NCBI RefSeq assembly: GCF_001513975.1
Contig: NZ_KQ947986.1
Coordinates: 660,713 to 724,712 of the forward strand
Length of the DNA: 64,000 bases
Direction of reading: 5' to 3'
From: Streptomyces curacoi
GTDB lineage: Bacteria; Actinomycetota; Actinomycetes; Streptomycetales; Streptomycetaceae
The notes beneath the pieces are model-generated. The model saw only the letters and a program-made list of their open reading frames with translations. It ran no database searches and had not been told where the DNA came from. Both the position numbers and the translations under genes were made by a program. Of the stretch, positions 54,537-63,256 are shown in pieces. Position 1 is the stretch's first letter, and each line of letters opens with the position of its first letter.

Positions 54537-56342
54537 ATGGCCACTCCCCTGTCCGACACCCCTCTGTCCCCGCTCAGGACCGTTGCCGTCGTCGGCCTCG
54601 GCACCATGGGCACCGGCATAGCCGAGGTCCTCGCCAAGGCCGGCCGCGAGGTCATCGGCATCGACATCAGCGAGGCCGCGGCCGCGCAGTCCGTCGCCGC
54701 CCTGGAGGCCTCGACGGCCCGTGCCGTGGAGCGCGGCCGGCTGACCGAGGAGGAGCGCGCGGACGCCCTCGCCCGCGTCCGCACCTCCACCGATCTGCGG
54801 GCCGCGGCCGACGCGGACCTGGTCATCGAGGTGGCGCCGGAGTCGTACGAAATCAAGCAGCAGATCTTCCGCGAGCTGGACGGGATCGTGCGCCCCGAGA
54901 CGATCCTCGCCACCGGCACCAACGCCCTCTCGGTCACGCGCCTGGCCGCCGACTCGGCCCGCCCCGAGCGCGTGCTCGGCCTGCACTTCTTCAACCCGGC
55001 CCCGGCGATGAAGCTGGTCGAGGTCGTCTCCTCGGTGCTGACCGCCCCCGCCGCCGTCGCCGCCGTCACCGACCTCGCGATCGAGCTGGGCAAGGAGCCC
55101 GTCGCGGTCGGCGACCGGCCCGGCTTCGTCGCCGACGGGCTGCTGTTCGGCTACCTCAACCAGGCGGCCGCGATGTACGAGGCGAAGTACGCCTCCCGCG
55201 AGGACATCGACGCCGCGATGCGCCTGGGCTGCGGACTGCCGATGGGCCCGCTGGCGCTGCTCGACCTGATCGGCATCGACACCGCGCGCCGGGTCCTGGA
55301 GGCCATGTACGCCGCCTCGCACGACCGGCTGCACGCACCGGCCCCGATCCTCAAGCAGCTCAGCGAGGCCGGTCTGACGGGCCGCAAGTCGGGCCGCGGC
55401 TTCTACACCTACGAGGCTCCCGGCAGCGCCACCGTCGTGCGGGACGCGCTGACGCCGCTGGAGGGCGCCGCCCTGACCCCCGGCCGTACGGTCCACTCCG
55501 TCGGGGTCGCGGGCTCCGGCACGATGGCGTCCGGGATCGCCGAGGTCTTCGCCAAGGCCGGGTACGAGGTCGTGCTCGCCGCGCGCAGCGAGGAGAAGGC
55601 GCAGGCCGCCAAGGCCCGTATCGGCAAGTCCCTTTCTCGCTCTGTCGACAAGGGCCGGCTGACCGCCGAGGCCGCCGCGCAGACCCTGGACCGGATCACT
55701 CCGGCGGGCTCCTACGACGCCTTCGCCGATGTCGACCTGGCCGTCGAGGCCGTCGCCGAGGACCTGGAGATCAAGCAGCAGCTGTTCGCGACGCTGGACA
55801 AGGTCTGCAAGCCGGGCGCGGTGCTGGCCACCACCACCTCGTCGCTGCCCGTCGTGGCCTGCGCCCGCGCCACCTCGCGTCCGCAGGACGTGATCGGCAT
55901 GCACTTCTTCAACCCGGCGCCGGCGATGAAGCTGGTCGAGGTCGTGCGTACGGTGCTGACGGCCGATGACGTCCACTCCACGGTTCGCGAGGTCTGCGCC
56001 AAGATCAAGAAGCACGCGGTCGACTGCGGGGACCGTGCGGGCTTCATCGTCAACGCGCTGCTCTTCCCGTACCTCAACAACGCGATCAAGATGGTCCAGG
56101 AGCACTATGCGTCCCTCGACGACATCGACGCGGCGATGAAGCTGGGCGGCGGCTACCCGATGGGCCCCTTCGAGCTGCTGGACGTCGTCGGACTGGACGT
56201 CTCCCTCGCGATCGAGAAGGTCCTGCACCGCGAGTTCCGCGACCCCGGCCTCGCTCCGGCGCCGCTCCTGGAGCACCTGGTCGCCGCGGGCTGCCTCGGC
56301 CGCAAGACGGGCCGCGGTTTCCGCGAGTATGCCCGCCGCTGA
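54537..56342 (+). CDS. 3-hydroxybutyryl-CoA dehydrogenase, internally duplicated
   Basis: 601 aa, twice the usual about 285-residue single-domain enzyme. Both halves have a Rossmann start (VAVVGLGTMGTGIAEVLAKA near 16; VGVAGSGTMASGIAEVFAKA near 322) and the active-site segment HFFNPAPAMKLVEVV (near 148 and 457). The first half has TNALS where the second has TTSSL, so the conserved active-site serine is missing from the first. It would interconvert acetoacetyl-CoA and 3-hydroxybutyryl-CoA, feeding crotonyl-CoA to the ethylmalonyl-CoA pathway downstream. ATG 54537 has GGAG 7 bp upstream; the frame before it is not used. Confidence 0.88.
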   Translation: MATPLSDTPLSPLRTVAVVGLGTMGTGIAEVLAKAGREVIGIDISEAAAAQSVAALEASTARAVERGRLTEEERADALARVRTSTDLRAAADADLVIEVAPESYEIKQQIFRELDGIVRPETILATGTNALSVTRLAADSARPERVLGLHFFNPAPAMKLVEVVSSVLTAPAAVAAVTDLAIELGKEPVAVGDRPGFVADGLLFGYLNQAAAMYEAKYASREDIDAAMRLGCGLPMGPLALLDLIGIDTARRVLEAMYAASHDRLHAPAPILKQLSEAGLTGRKSGRGFYTYEAPGSATVVRDALTPLEGAALTPGRTVHSVGVAGSGTMASGIAEVFAKAGYEVVLAARSEEKAQAAKARIGKSLSRSVDKGRLTAEAAAQTLDRITPAGSYDAFADVDLAVEAVAEDLEIKQQLFATLDKVCKPGAVLATTTSSLPVVACARATSRPQDVIGMHFFNPAPAMKLVEVVRTVLTADDVHSTVREVCAKIKKHAVDCGDRAGFIVNALLFPYLNNAIKMVQEHYASLDDIDAAMKLGGGYPMGPFELLDVVGLDVSLAIEKVLHREFRDPGLAPAPLLEHLVAAGCLGRKTGRGFREYARR

Positions 56343-56454
56343 GGGCGTCGGCGACTGGTTCACAGGAGGTCAGGACTGGGGCGGGCTGCTGGACCCCGGC
56401 AGCCCGCTCCCGCCCTCCCGGCGGAGCTCATGCCCACCCGTGGGACCCGGCGCT

Positions 56455-56477
56455 CCCCCGCCCTCCGAGGGCGGGGG
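56455..56477 (+). terminator. Intrinsic terminator after the dehydrogenase
   Basis: CCCCCGCCCT pairs perfectly with AGGGCGGGGG (10 bp) around a 3-base loop, between the dehydrogenase and the TetR gene. Confidence 0.7.
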
Positions 56478-56489
56478 TGACCCCGTGCA

Positions 56490-56507
56490 TGCGCATCAAG
56501 CTGCGCA
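56490..56507. promoter_or_regulatory. Palindrome before the TetR gene, candidate autoregulatory operator
   Basis: TGCGCA-N6-TGCGCA is an 18-bp inverted repeat (TGCGCA is its own reverse complement), embedded in a longer imperfect GCATGCGCA/TGCGCACATGC arrangement, 20 bp before the TetR start. One TGCGCA half site also occurs 23 bp upstream of ccr (near 58349). Confidence 0.5.
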
Positions 56508-56526
56508 CATGCAGTACGTTCGGGTC

Positions 56527-57339
56527 ATGTCCCAGCCCGCCAAGTCCTCACGTACACCAGCTACGCCCGACGCGCCGGAAAGTGCCGCAGGCAGTCGCGC
56601 GGCCGCTCAGCGGCTCAAGATGCGCCGAGAACTGGCGGCCGCGGCGATGGAGCTGTTCGCGACCAAGGGGTACGAGGCGACCACCGTCGACGAGATCGCG
56701 GCCGCGGCCGGGGTAGCCCGCCGCACGTTCTTCCGCCACTTCCGCTCCAAGGAAGAGGCGATCTTCCCGGACCACGACGACACCCTGATCCGCGCGGAGG
56801 CGGTGCTCAACGCCGCACCGGCCCATGAGCACCCGCTCGACACGGTGTGCCGCGGCATCAAGGAAGTCATGCGGATGTACGCGGCCCGGCCGGAGATCTC
56901 GGTCGCCCGCTACAAGCTCACGCGCGAGGTGCCCACCCTGCGCGAGGCGGAGATCGCGTCGGTGGCCCGCTACGAGCGCCTCTTCACCCGCTACCTCCTC
57001 GGCCACTTCGACGAGCACGCGCACGACGACGACGCCAACGACGACCCGCTGCTGGCGGAGGTCGCCGCGTCGGCGGTGGTCACCGCGCACAACCACGTCC
57101 TGCGGCGCTGGCTGCGCGCGGGCGGCCAGGGCGACGTGGAGGCGCAGCTCGACCACGCCTTCGCGATCGTACGGCGGACGTTCGGGACGGGCATCGGGGC
57201 GGGCCGGGACACCGCGCCGCGTACGGCGCCGGCCTCCGTGGCCGCGCAGGGCGAGGTGCTGGTGACGGTGGCCAGGACGGACGCGCCGCTCGACGAGGTG
57301 ATGCGGACCATCGAGCAGGCGCTGAAGGAGCGGTCCTAG
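56527..57339 (+). CDS. TetR family transcriptional regulator
   Basis: 270 aa. The N-terminal HTH spans residues about 35-85 (ELAAAAMELFATKGYEATTV, then AGVARRTFFRHFRSKEEAIF). The ligand-binding half is long, with a His/Asp-rich loop (DEHAHDDDANDD) that might bind metal, and a disordered C-terminal part. Its position between the dehydrogenase and ccr makes it the likely regulator of the ethylmalonyl-CoA genes. ATG 56527 is used; an upstream ATG at 56509 is possible. No ribosome site is seen for either, so the mRNA may be leaderless. Confidence 0.83.
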   Translation: MSQPAKSSRTPATPDAPESAAGSRAAAQRLKMRRELAAAAMELFATKGYEATTVDEIAAAAGVARRTFFRHFRSKEEAIFPDHDDTLIRAEAVLNAAPAHEHPLDTVCRGIKEVMRMYAARPEISVARYKLTREVPTLREAEIASVARYERLFTRYLLGHFDEHAHDDDANDDPLLAEVAASAVVTAHNHVLRRWLRAGGQGDVEAQLDHAFAIVRRTFGTGIGAGRDTAPRTAPASVAAQGEVLVTVARTDAPLDEVMRTIEQALKERS

Positions 57340-57492
57340 CGGGCTGCCGCGGGGCTTTCGGCAGCGGGCCGTCCGCCAACGGTCCCCTCTGGGGGACCAG
57401 TTGCCGGTCGGCTGAGGGAACCTTTTGCCCGACCCATCCGTCCTCCATGTCGAAGCTGGATCTTTCATGGTGCACGACGGAAGTGAGTTGCC

Positions 57493-57711
57493 ATGCAGGC
57501 GAACGACCCGACCAAGCTCGAAGCCACGCTGGCCGACGGTCGGCGCATGACCCTGTCACTCCCCACGACGGACGCGAAGTGGGCCGCCGACGGCATCCAG
57601 GGCCTGCGCGCCGTCCCGCCCACCCACGCGGGCCGCGGCGAGGAGCCTCCGGCCCTCCCCGAGGAGCCCGCGGTGCCACTGCAGGTGGCCCTGCTCGGCC
57701 TCGGCGCTTAG
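57493..57711 (+). CDS. Hypothetical small protein
   Basis: 72 aa (MQANDPTKLEATLADGRRMT start, PLQVALLGLGA end). I do not recognise it. Codon third positions are GC-rich as in real genes, GGAAGTGA lies before the ATG, and it is followed by two stem-loops, so it is probably expressed. No membrane segment or motif is visible. Confidence 0.5.
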   Translation: MQANDPTKLEATLADGRRMTLSLPTTDAKWAADGIQGLRAVPPTHAGRGEEPPALPEEPAVPLQVALLGLGA

Positions 57712-57716
57712 GGCCC

Positions 57717-57737
57717 GTCCGGCGGATCATGCCGGAC
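57717..57737 (+). terminator. Small stem-loop after the 72-aa gene
   Basis: GTCCGGC pairs with GCCGGAC around a 7-base loop, 6 bp after the stop codon. Confidence 0.45.
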
Positions 57738-57762
57738 AGGCCTCAGGACTGACCCTTCGCAT

Positions 57763-57800
57763 CGCCCCGGCGTCACGGCCCCAGGCCTGACGCCGGGGCG
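57763..57800 (+). terminator. Strong intrinsic terminator before the ccr promoter region
   Basis: CGCCCCGGCGTCA pairs perfectly with TGACGCCGGGGCG (13 bp) around a 12-base loop that can itself fold. It separates the upstream genes from ccr. Confidence 0.8.
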
Positions 57801-58371
57801 TTCGCGTCGGTGCGAACCTCGCCGTCCCCGCCGCCCGGAACCGCCCGCGGCCGGCGGCACATTGACGCTCCAGCAGGAACGCGGGACGCACGACCCGCTC
57901 CGGCCAGAATCCTGGCACTGCGTGCCCTTCAGAGGCCGCACGCCCTCAGCACCCCCACCCTCCGGCTCCGACTGCCGACCGCATGGCCGCCGGACCGCCG
58001 GCGCGCCCCATTGCGCCCGATTAGCACCTACTCACCGGTAGCTTTGATCGATCATCGCTCATTTGTTACGTAAAGATTTCATCTGAGAGCAAGTTCTGGC
58101 ACCCAGTGCCTTGCCAGGTGACACGCCGTGCCATACGTTGAAGGAGTCCGGGCGGCCGGCGTGCAGAGACCATTCGTACGCCGGCTGTCCCCGCAAGCCC
58201 CTCCCGGGCATGCGCGCCCGGACGCCTGCGTCACAGGCAACCTCCCGCGCCACAAAGCGCTGCCGAACAGCACCACCGGCCGAACCGACGGCAACCACCA
58301 AAAACCCTCAGCAGCACCGACGTAACCCTCAGCACCCCTCCCTCAGGGTGCGCATCGCCGGAGGCAACACC
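57801..58371 (+). promoter_or_regulatory. Long upstream region of ccr with AT-rich pocket
   Basis: No gene is supported in this stretch. Positions 58036-58090 are strikingly AT-rich for this genome and hold GATCGATC (58046-58053) and the palindrome TTACGTAA (58066-58073), a likely promoter or operator area. From there to the ccr start is about 280 bp, suggesting a long leader. GGAGG at 58360 serves as the ccr ribosome site. Confidence 0.5.
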
Positions 58372-59715
58372 GTGACCGTGAAGGACATCCTGGCCGCGAT
58401 CCAGTCGCCCGACTCCACGTCGGAGGACTTCGCCGCCCTGCCGCTCCCCGAGTCGTACCGCGCGATCACCGTGCACAAGGACGAGACGGAGATGTTCGCG
58501 GGCCTGCAGACCCGCGACAAGGACCCGCGCAAGTCGATCCACCTGGACGAGGTTCCGCTGCCGGAGCTCGGCCCGGGCGAGGCCCTGGTGGCCGTCATGG
58601 CCTCCTCGGTCAACTACAACTCGGTGTGGACGTCGATCTTCGAGCCGCTGTCGACGTTCGGCTTCCTGGAGCGCTACGGCCGCACCAGCGAGCTGGCCAA
58701 GCGCCACGACCTGCCGTACCACATCATCGGCTCCGACCTCGCGGGCGTCGTCCTGCGCACCGGCCCGGGCGTCAACGCCTGGCAGCCCGGTGACGAGGTC
58801 GTCGCGCACTGTCTGTCCGTCGAGCTGGAGTCCAGCGACGGCCACAACGACACGATGCTCGACCCCGAGCAGCGCATCTGGGGCTTCGAGACCAACTTCG
58901 GCGGCCTCGCCGAGATCGCGCTGGTCAAGTCCAACCAGCTGATGCCGAAGCCCGGTCACCTGAGCTGGGAGGAGGCCGCCGCTCCCGGTCTGGTCAACTC
59001 CACCGCGTACCGGCAGCTGGTCTCCCGCAACGGCGCCGGCATGAAGCAGGGCGACAACGTCCTGATCTGGGGCGCGAGCGGCGGACTCGGGTCGTACGCC
59101 ACGCAGTTCGCGCTGGCCGGCGGCGCCAACCCGATCTGTGTCGTCTCCTCGCCGCAGAAGGCGGACATCTGCCGCTCGATGGGCGCAGAGGCGATCATCG
59201 ACCGCAACGCCGAGGGCTACAAGTTCTGGAAGGACGAGAACACTCAGGACCCGAAGGAGTGGAAGCGCTTCGGCAAGCGCATCCGCGAGCTGACCGGCGG
59301 CGAGGACATCGACATCGTCTTCGAGCACCCCGGCCGCGAGACCTTCGGCGCGAGCGTCTTCGTCACCCGCAAGGGCGGCACCATCACCACCTGCGCCTCG
59401 ACCTCGGGCTACATGCACGAGTACGACAACCGCTACCTGTGGATGTCCCTGAAGCGGATCATCGGCTCGCACTTCGCCAACTACCGCGAGGCCTGGGAGG
59501 CCAACCGGCTCATCGCGAAGGGCAAGATCCACCCGACCCTGTCGAAGGTGTACTCCCTGGCTGACACCGGCCAGGCCGCGTACGACGTGCACCGCAACCT
59601 CCACCAGGGCAAGGTCGGCGTGCTGTGCCTGGCCCCCGAGGAGGGCCTGGGCGTGCGCGACGAGGAGATGCGCGCCAAGCACATCGACGCCATCAACCGC
59701 TTCCGGAACATCTGA
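58372..59715 (+). CDS. ccr: Crotonyl-CoA carboxylase/reductase
   Basis: 447 aa, a medium-chain dehydrogenase-type enoyl-CoA reductase. The NADPH loop WGASGGLGSYATQ is near residue 232. Segments for CO2 binding and catalysis are present (SSVNYNSVWTSIFEPLSTF; WGFETNFGGLAE; GSHFANYREAWEANRL). It reductively carboxylates crotonyl-CoA to (2S)-ethylmalonyl-CoA, the key step of the ethylmalonyl-CoA pathway and a source of extender units for polyketides. GTG 58372 has GGAGG 7 bp upstream. meaA follows 18 bp later. Confidence 0.94.
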   Translation: MTVKDILAAIQSPDSTSEDFAALPLPESYRAITVHKDETEMFAGLQTRDKDPRKSIHLDEVPLPELGPGEALVAVMASSVNYNSVWTSIFEPLSTFGFLERYGRTSELAKRHDLPYHIIGSDLAGVVLRTGPGVNAWQPGDEVVAHCLSVELESSDGHNDTMLDPEQRIWGFETNFGGLAEIALVKSNQLMPKPGHLSWEEAAAPGLVNSTAYRQLVSRNGAGMKQGDNVLIWGASGGLGSYATQFALAGGANPICVVSSPQKADICRSMGAEAIIDRNAEGYKFWKDENTQDPKEWKRFGKRIRELTGGEDIDIVFEHPGRETFGASVFVTRKGGTITTCASTSGYMHEYDNRYLWMSLKRIIGSHFANYREAWEANRLIAKGKIHPTLSKVYSLADTGQAAYDVHRNLHQGKVGVLCLAPEEGLGVRDEEMRAKHIDAINRFRNI

Positions 59716-59733
59716 GAGCAGTCGAGGTCATAG

Positions 59734-61782
59734 ATGACTGAGCGTCAGCCTGCTGAAGGCAAGCGGGAGAAGGACCGGCCGTGGCTCATGCGGACCTATG
59801 CCGGTCACTCCACGGCCGAGGCGTCCAACGAGCTGTACCGGCGCAACCTCGCCAAGGGCCAGACCGGCCTGTCGGTCGCGTTCGACCTGCCGACGCAGAC
59901 CGGCTACGACTCCGACCACATCCTCGCCCGCGGCGAGGTCGGCCGGGTCGGCGTGCCGGTCGCGCACCTCGGTGACATGCGCCGGCTGTTCCAGGACATC
60001 CCCCTGGAGCAGATGAACACCTCGATGACGATCAACGCCACCGCCATGTGGCTGCTGGCGCTCTACCAGGTCGTCGCGGAGGAGCAGGGCGCGGACATCA
60101 CCAAGCTCCAGGGCACGACCCAGAACGACATCGTCAAGGAGTACCTGTCGCGGGGGACGCATGTCTTCCCGCCGGGGCCCTCACTCCGGCTGACGACGGA
60201 CATGATCGCGTACACGGTCTCCCACATCCCGAAGTGGAACCCGATCAACATCTGCAGCTACCACCTGCAGGAGGCGGGCGCCACGCCGGTCCAGGAGATC
60301 GCGTACGCGATGTCCACCGCGATCGCGGTTCTCGATGCCGTGCGCGACTCGGGGCAGGTCCCCGAGGAGAAGTTCGGGGACGTCGTGGCCCGTATCTCCT
60401 TCTTCGTGAACGCGGGCGTCCGCTTCATCGAGGAGATGTGCAAGATGCGGGCGTTCGGGCGGATCTGGGACAAGATCACGCGCGAGCGGTACGGCATCGA
60501 GAACCCCAAGCAGCGCCGCTTCCGGTACGGCGTCCAGGTCAACTCCCTCGGGCTGACCGAGGCGCAGCCGGAGAACAACGTCCAGCGGATCGTGCTGGAG
60601 ATGCTGGCCGTGACCCTGTCGAAGGACGCACGCGCGCGTGCCGTGCAGCTGCCGGCCTGGAACGAGGCGCTGGGCCTGCCCCGCCCCTGGGACCAGCAGT
60701 GGTCGCTGCGCATCCAGCAGGTCCTCGCCCACGAGAGCGATCTGCTGGAGTACGAGGACATCTTCGAGGGCTCGAAGGTCATCGAGGCGAAGGTCTCCCA
60801 GCTGGTCGAGGAGTCCCTCGCCGAGATCGAGCGGATCCAGGAGATGGGCGGCGCGATGGCCGCCGTCGAGTCCGGCTACCTCAAGTCGCAGCTGGTCGCC
60901 TCGCACGCCGAGCGCCGCGCCCGTATTGAGTCCGGGCAGGAGAAGATCGTGGGCGTCAACATCTTCGAGACGACCGAGCCCAATCCCTTGACGGCCGACC
61001 TCGACACGGCGATCCAGACAGTCGATCCGGCTGTCGAGGCCCGCGTCATCGCCTCCCTCCAGCACTGGCGCGACACCCGTTACCAGCCGCCCTTCAACCA
61101 CCCGCGCCCGTGCAAGGCGCTGGAGCGGCTGAAGGAGGCCGCGAAGGGCACCGCCAACCTCATGGAGGCCACCCTGGAGTGCGCCCGCGCCGGTGTCACG
61201 ACCGGCGAGTGGGCCGGGGCCCTGCGCGAGGTGTTCGGCGAGTTCCGGGCGCCGACCGGTGTTTCGTCGGCTCCGGTGGCCGTCGCCGCCGCGGAGGGCT
61301 CGGCGCTCAGCGAGGTCCGCCGCAAGGTCGAACTGACCGCGCAGGAGCTCGGTGTCGGCAAGCTGCGCTTCCTGGTCGGCAAGCCGGGCCTGGACGGGCA
61401 CTCCAACGGCGCCGAGCAGATAGCCGTCCGCGCGCGTGACGCCGGGTTCGAGGTGGTCTACCAGGGCATCCGTCTGACGCCGGAGCAGATCGTGGACGCG
61501 GCCCTGGCGGAGGACGTGCACGCGGTCGGCCTGTCGATCCTGTCCGGATCGCACGCGCAGCTGGTGCCGGACGTGCTGGAGCGGCTCCGTGTGGCCGGTG
61601 CCACAGATATACCCGTGATCGCCGGTGGCATCATCCCGAATGGTGACGCCGAGCAGCTCAGGTCCGCCGGAGTGGCCGCCGTCTTCACCCCGAAGGACTT
61701 CGACATCACCGGAATCATCGGCCGCATCGTCGACGAGATCCGGAAAGCGAACAAGCTCGACCCCCTGGAGGTCCCCGCATGA
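59734..61782 (+). CDS. meaA: Ethylmalonyl-CoA mutase (MeaA type), adenosylcobalamin-dependent
   Basis: 682 aa. The substrate barrel (about 20-520, RTYAGHSTAEASNELYRRN; GLSVAFDLPTQTGYDSDH) is followed by the B12-binding domain (about 545-670) with the cobalt-ligand motif LDGHSNGAEQ (DxHxxG) and VIAGGIIPNGDAEQL. The single-chain form with this barrel corresponds to ethylmalonyl-CoA mutase, which makes methylsuccinyl-CoA. It needs the cofactor made by the cob genes in this window. Its stop overlaps the next gene (ATGA). Confidence 0.92.
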   Translation: MTERQPAEGKREKDRPWLMRTYAGHSTAEASNELYRRNLAKGQTGLSVAFDLPTQTGYDSDHILARGEVGRVGVPVAHLGDMRRLFQDIPLEQMNTSMTINATAMWLLALYQVVAEEQGADITKLQGTTQNDIVKEYLSRGTHVFPPGPSLRLTTDMIAYTVSHIPKWNPINICSYHLQEAGATPVQEIAYAMSTAIAVLDAVRDSGQVPEEKFGDVVARISFFVNAGVRFIEEMCKMRAFGRIWDKITRERYGIENPKQRRFRYGVQVNSLGLTEAQPENNVQRIVLEMLAVTLSKDARARAVQLPAWNEALGLPRPWDQQWSLRIQQVLAHESDLLEYEDIFEGSKVIEAKVSQLVEESLAEIERIQEMGGAMAAVESGYLKSQLVASHAERRARIESGQEKIVGVNIFETTEPNPLTADLDTAIQTVDPAVEARVIASLQHWRDTRYQPPFNHPRPCKALERLKEAAKGTANLMEATLECARAGVTTGEWAGALREVFGEFRAPTGVSSAPVAVAAAEGSALSEVRRKVELTAQELGVGKLRFLVGKPGLDGHSNGAEQIAVRARDAGFEVVYQGIRLTPEQIVDAALAEDVHAVGLSILSGSHAQLVPDVLERLRVAGATDIPVIAGGIIPNGDAEQLRSAGVAAVFTPKDFDITGIIGRIVDEIRKANKLDPLEVPA

Positions 61783-62738
61783 CCGTCAACCGTCTGCGTC
61801 CCCGCCGCTCGTGTCTCGCGGTCCCGGGAAGCAACCCCCGCTTCCTGGAGAAGGCGCAGGGCCTCCCGGCGGACCAGGTCTTCCTCGACCTGGAGGACGC
61901 GTGCGCCCCCCTCGCCAAGCCCGAGGCGCGGCACACCATCGTCAAGTTCCTCAATGAAGGTGACTGGACGGGCAAGACGAGGGTCGTGCGCGTCAACGAC
62001 TGGACGACCGAGTGGACGTACCGGGACGTCGTCACGGTCGTCGAGGGCGCCGGCCAGAACCTCGACTGCATCATGCTGCCGAAGGTCCAGGACGCCCAGC
62101 AGATCGTCGCCCTGGACCTGCTGCTGACGCAGATCGAGAAGACCATGGGCTTCGAGGTCGGCAAGATCGGCATCGAGGCGCAGATCGAGAACGCCCAGGG
62201 TCTGAACAACGTCAACGAGATCGCCCAGGCCTCCCAGCGCGTCGAGACGATCATCTTCGGCCCCGCCGACTTCATGGCGTCCATCAACATGAAGTCGCTG
62301 GTCGTGGGCGAGCAGCCGCCCGGCTACCCGGCGGACGCCTACCACTACATCCTGATGAAGATCCTGATGGCCGCCCGCGCCAACAACCTCCAGGCGATCG
62401 ACGGCCCCTACCTGCAGATCCGCAACATCGACGGCTACCGCGAGGTCGCCCAGCGCGCCGCCGCGCTCGGTTTCGACGGCAAGTGGGTGCTGCACCCGGG
62501 CCAGGTCGAGGCGTCCAACGAGATCTTCTCGCCGTCGCAGGAGGACTACGACCACGCCGAGCTGATCCTGGACGCGTACGAGTACTACACGTCCGAGGCG
62601 GGCGGCAAGAAGGGCTCCGCGATGCTCGGCGACGAGATGATCGACGAGGCCAGCCGCAAGATGGCGCTGGTCATCGCGGGCAAGGGCCGCGCCGCCGGCA
62701 TGCAGCGCACCAGCAAGTTCGAGATCCCGGAGGCGTGA
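61779..62738 (+). CDS. mcl: L-malyl-CoA/beta-methylmalyl-CoA lyase (HpcH/HpaI, citrate lyase beta-like)
   Basis: 319 aa. RSCLAVPGSNPRFLEKAQGL, VFLDLEDACAPLAKPEAR (metal-binding acidic residues), IEAQIENAQGLNNV and FDGKWVLHPGQVEASNEIF are characteristic. It cleaves beta-methylmalyl-CoA to glyoxylate and propionyl-CoA and can condense or split malyl-CoA. Coupled to meaA by a 4-bp overlap. Confidence 0.9.
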   Translation: MTVNRLRPRRSCLAVPGSNPRFLEKAQGLPADQVFLDLEDACAPLAKPEARHTIVKFLNEGDWTGKTRVVRVNDWTTEWTYRDVVTVVEGAGQNLDCIMLPKVQDAQQIVALDLLLTQIEKTMGFEVGKIGIEAQIENAQGLNNVNEIAQASQRVETIIFGPADFMASINMKSLVVGEQPPGYPADAYHYILMKILMAARANNLQAIDGPYLQIRNIDGYREVAQRAAALGFDGKWVLHPGQVEASNEIFSPSQEDYDHAELILDAYEYYTSEAGGKKGSAMLGDEMIDEASRKMALVIAGKGRAAGMQRTSKFEIPEA

Positions 62739-62743
62739 CGGCC

Positions 62744-63256
62744 ATGCAGTTCGGACGCACCTACGAGGAGTTCGAGGTCGGGGCGACGTACAAGCACTGG
62801 CCGGGCAAGACGGTCACCGAGTACGACGACCACCTCTTCTGTCTCCTCACCATGAACCACCACCCGCTCCACATGGACACGAACTATGCGGAGAAGACGA
62901 CGGACTTCGGCAAGAACGTCGTCGTCGGGAACTACATCTACTCGCTGCTGCTCGGCATGAGCGTCCCGGACATCTCCGGCAAGGCGATCGCCAACCTGGA
63001 GATCGAGTCGCTCAAGCACGTGGCGCCGACCTTCCACGGCGACACGATCTACGGCGAGACGACCGTGCTCGACAAGTGGCCGTCGAAGTCGAAGAACGAC
63101 CGCGGCATCGTCTACGTCGAGACCAAGGGCTACAAGCAGGACGGCACGCTGGTGTGCGTGTTCCGCCGCAAGGTGATGGTGCCCACCGAGACGTACATCA
63201 AGGAGCGCGGCGGCGAGCAGCCGGGCCGCCCGGAGCTGAAGCAGCAGGAGAAGTAA
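62744..63256 (+). CDS. MaoC-like hydratase, probable mesaconyl-CoA hydratase
   Basis: 170 aa, a hot-dog fold of MaoC type (GRTYEEFEVGATYKHWPGKT; FCLLTMNHHPLHMDTNYAEK with the hydratase His/Asp residues; VVVGNYIYSLLLGMSVPDIS). Its pathway position indicates hydration of mesaconyl-C1-CoA to beta-methylmalyl-CoA. ATG 62744 is chosen because GGAGG lies 10 bp upstream; GTG 62735 would be too close to it. Confidence 0.85.
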   Translation: MQFGRTYEEFEVGATYKHWPGKTVTEYDDHLFCLLTMNHHPLHMDTNYAEKTTDFGKNVVVGNYIYSLLLGMSVPDISGKAIANLEIESLKHVAPTFHGDTIYGETTVLDKWPSKSKNDRGIVYVETKGYKQDGTLVCVFRRKVMVPTETYIKERGGEQPGRPELKQQEK

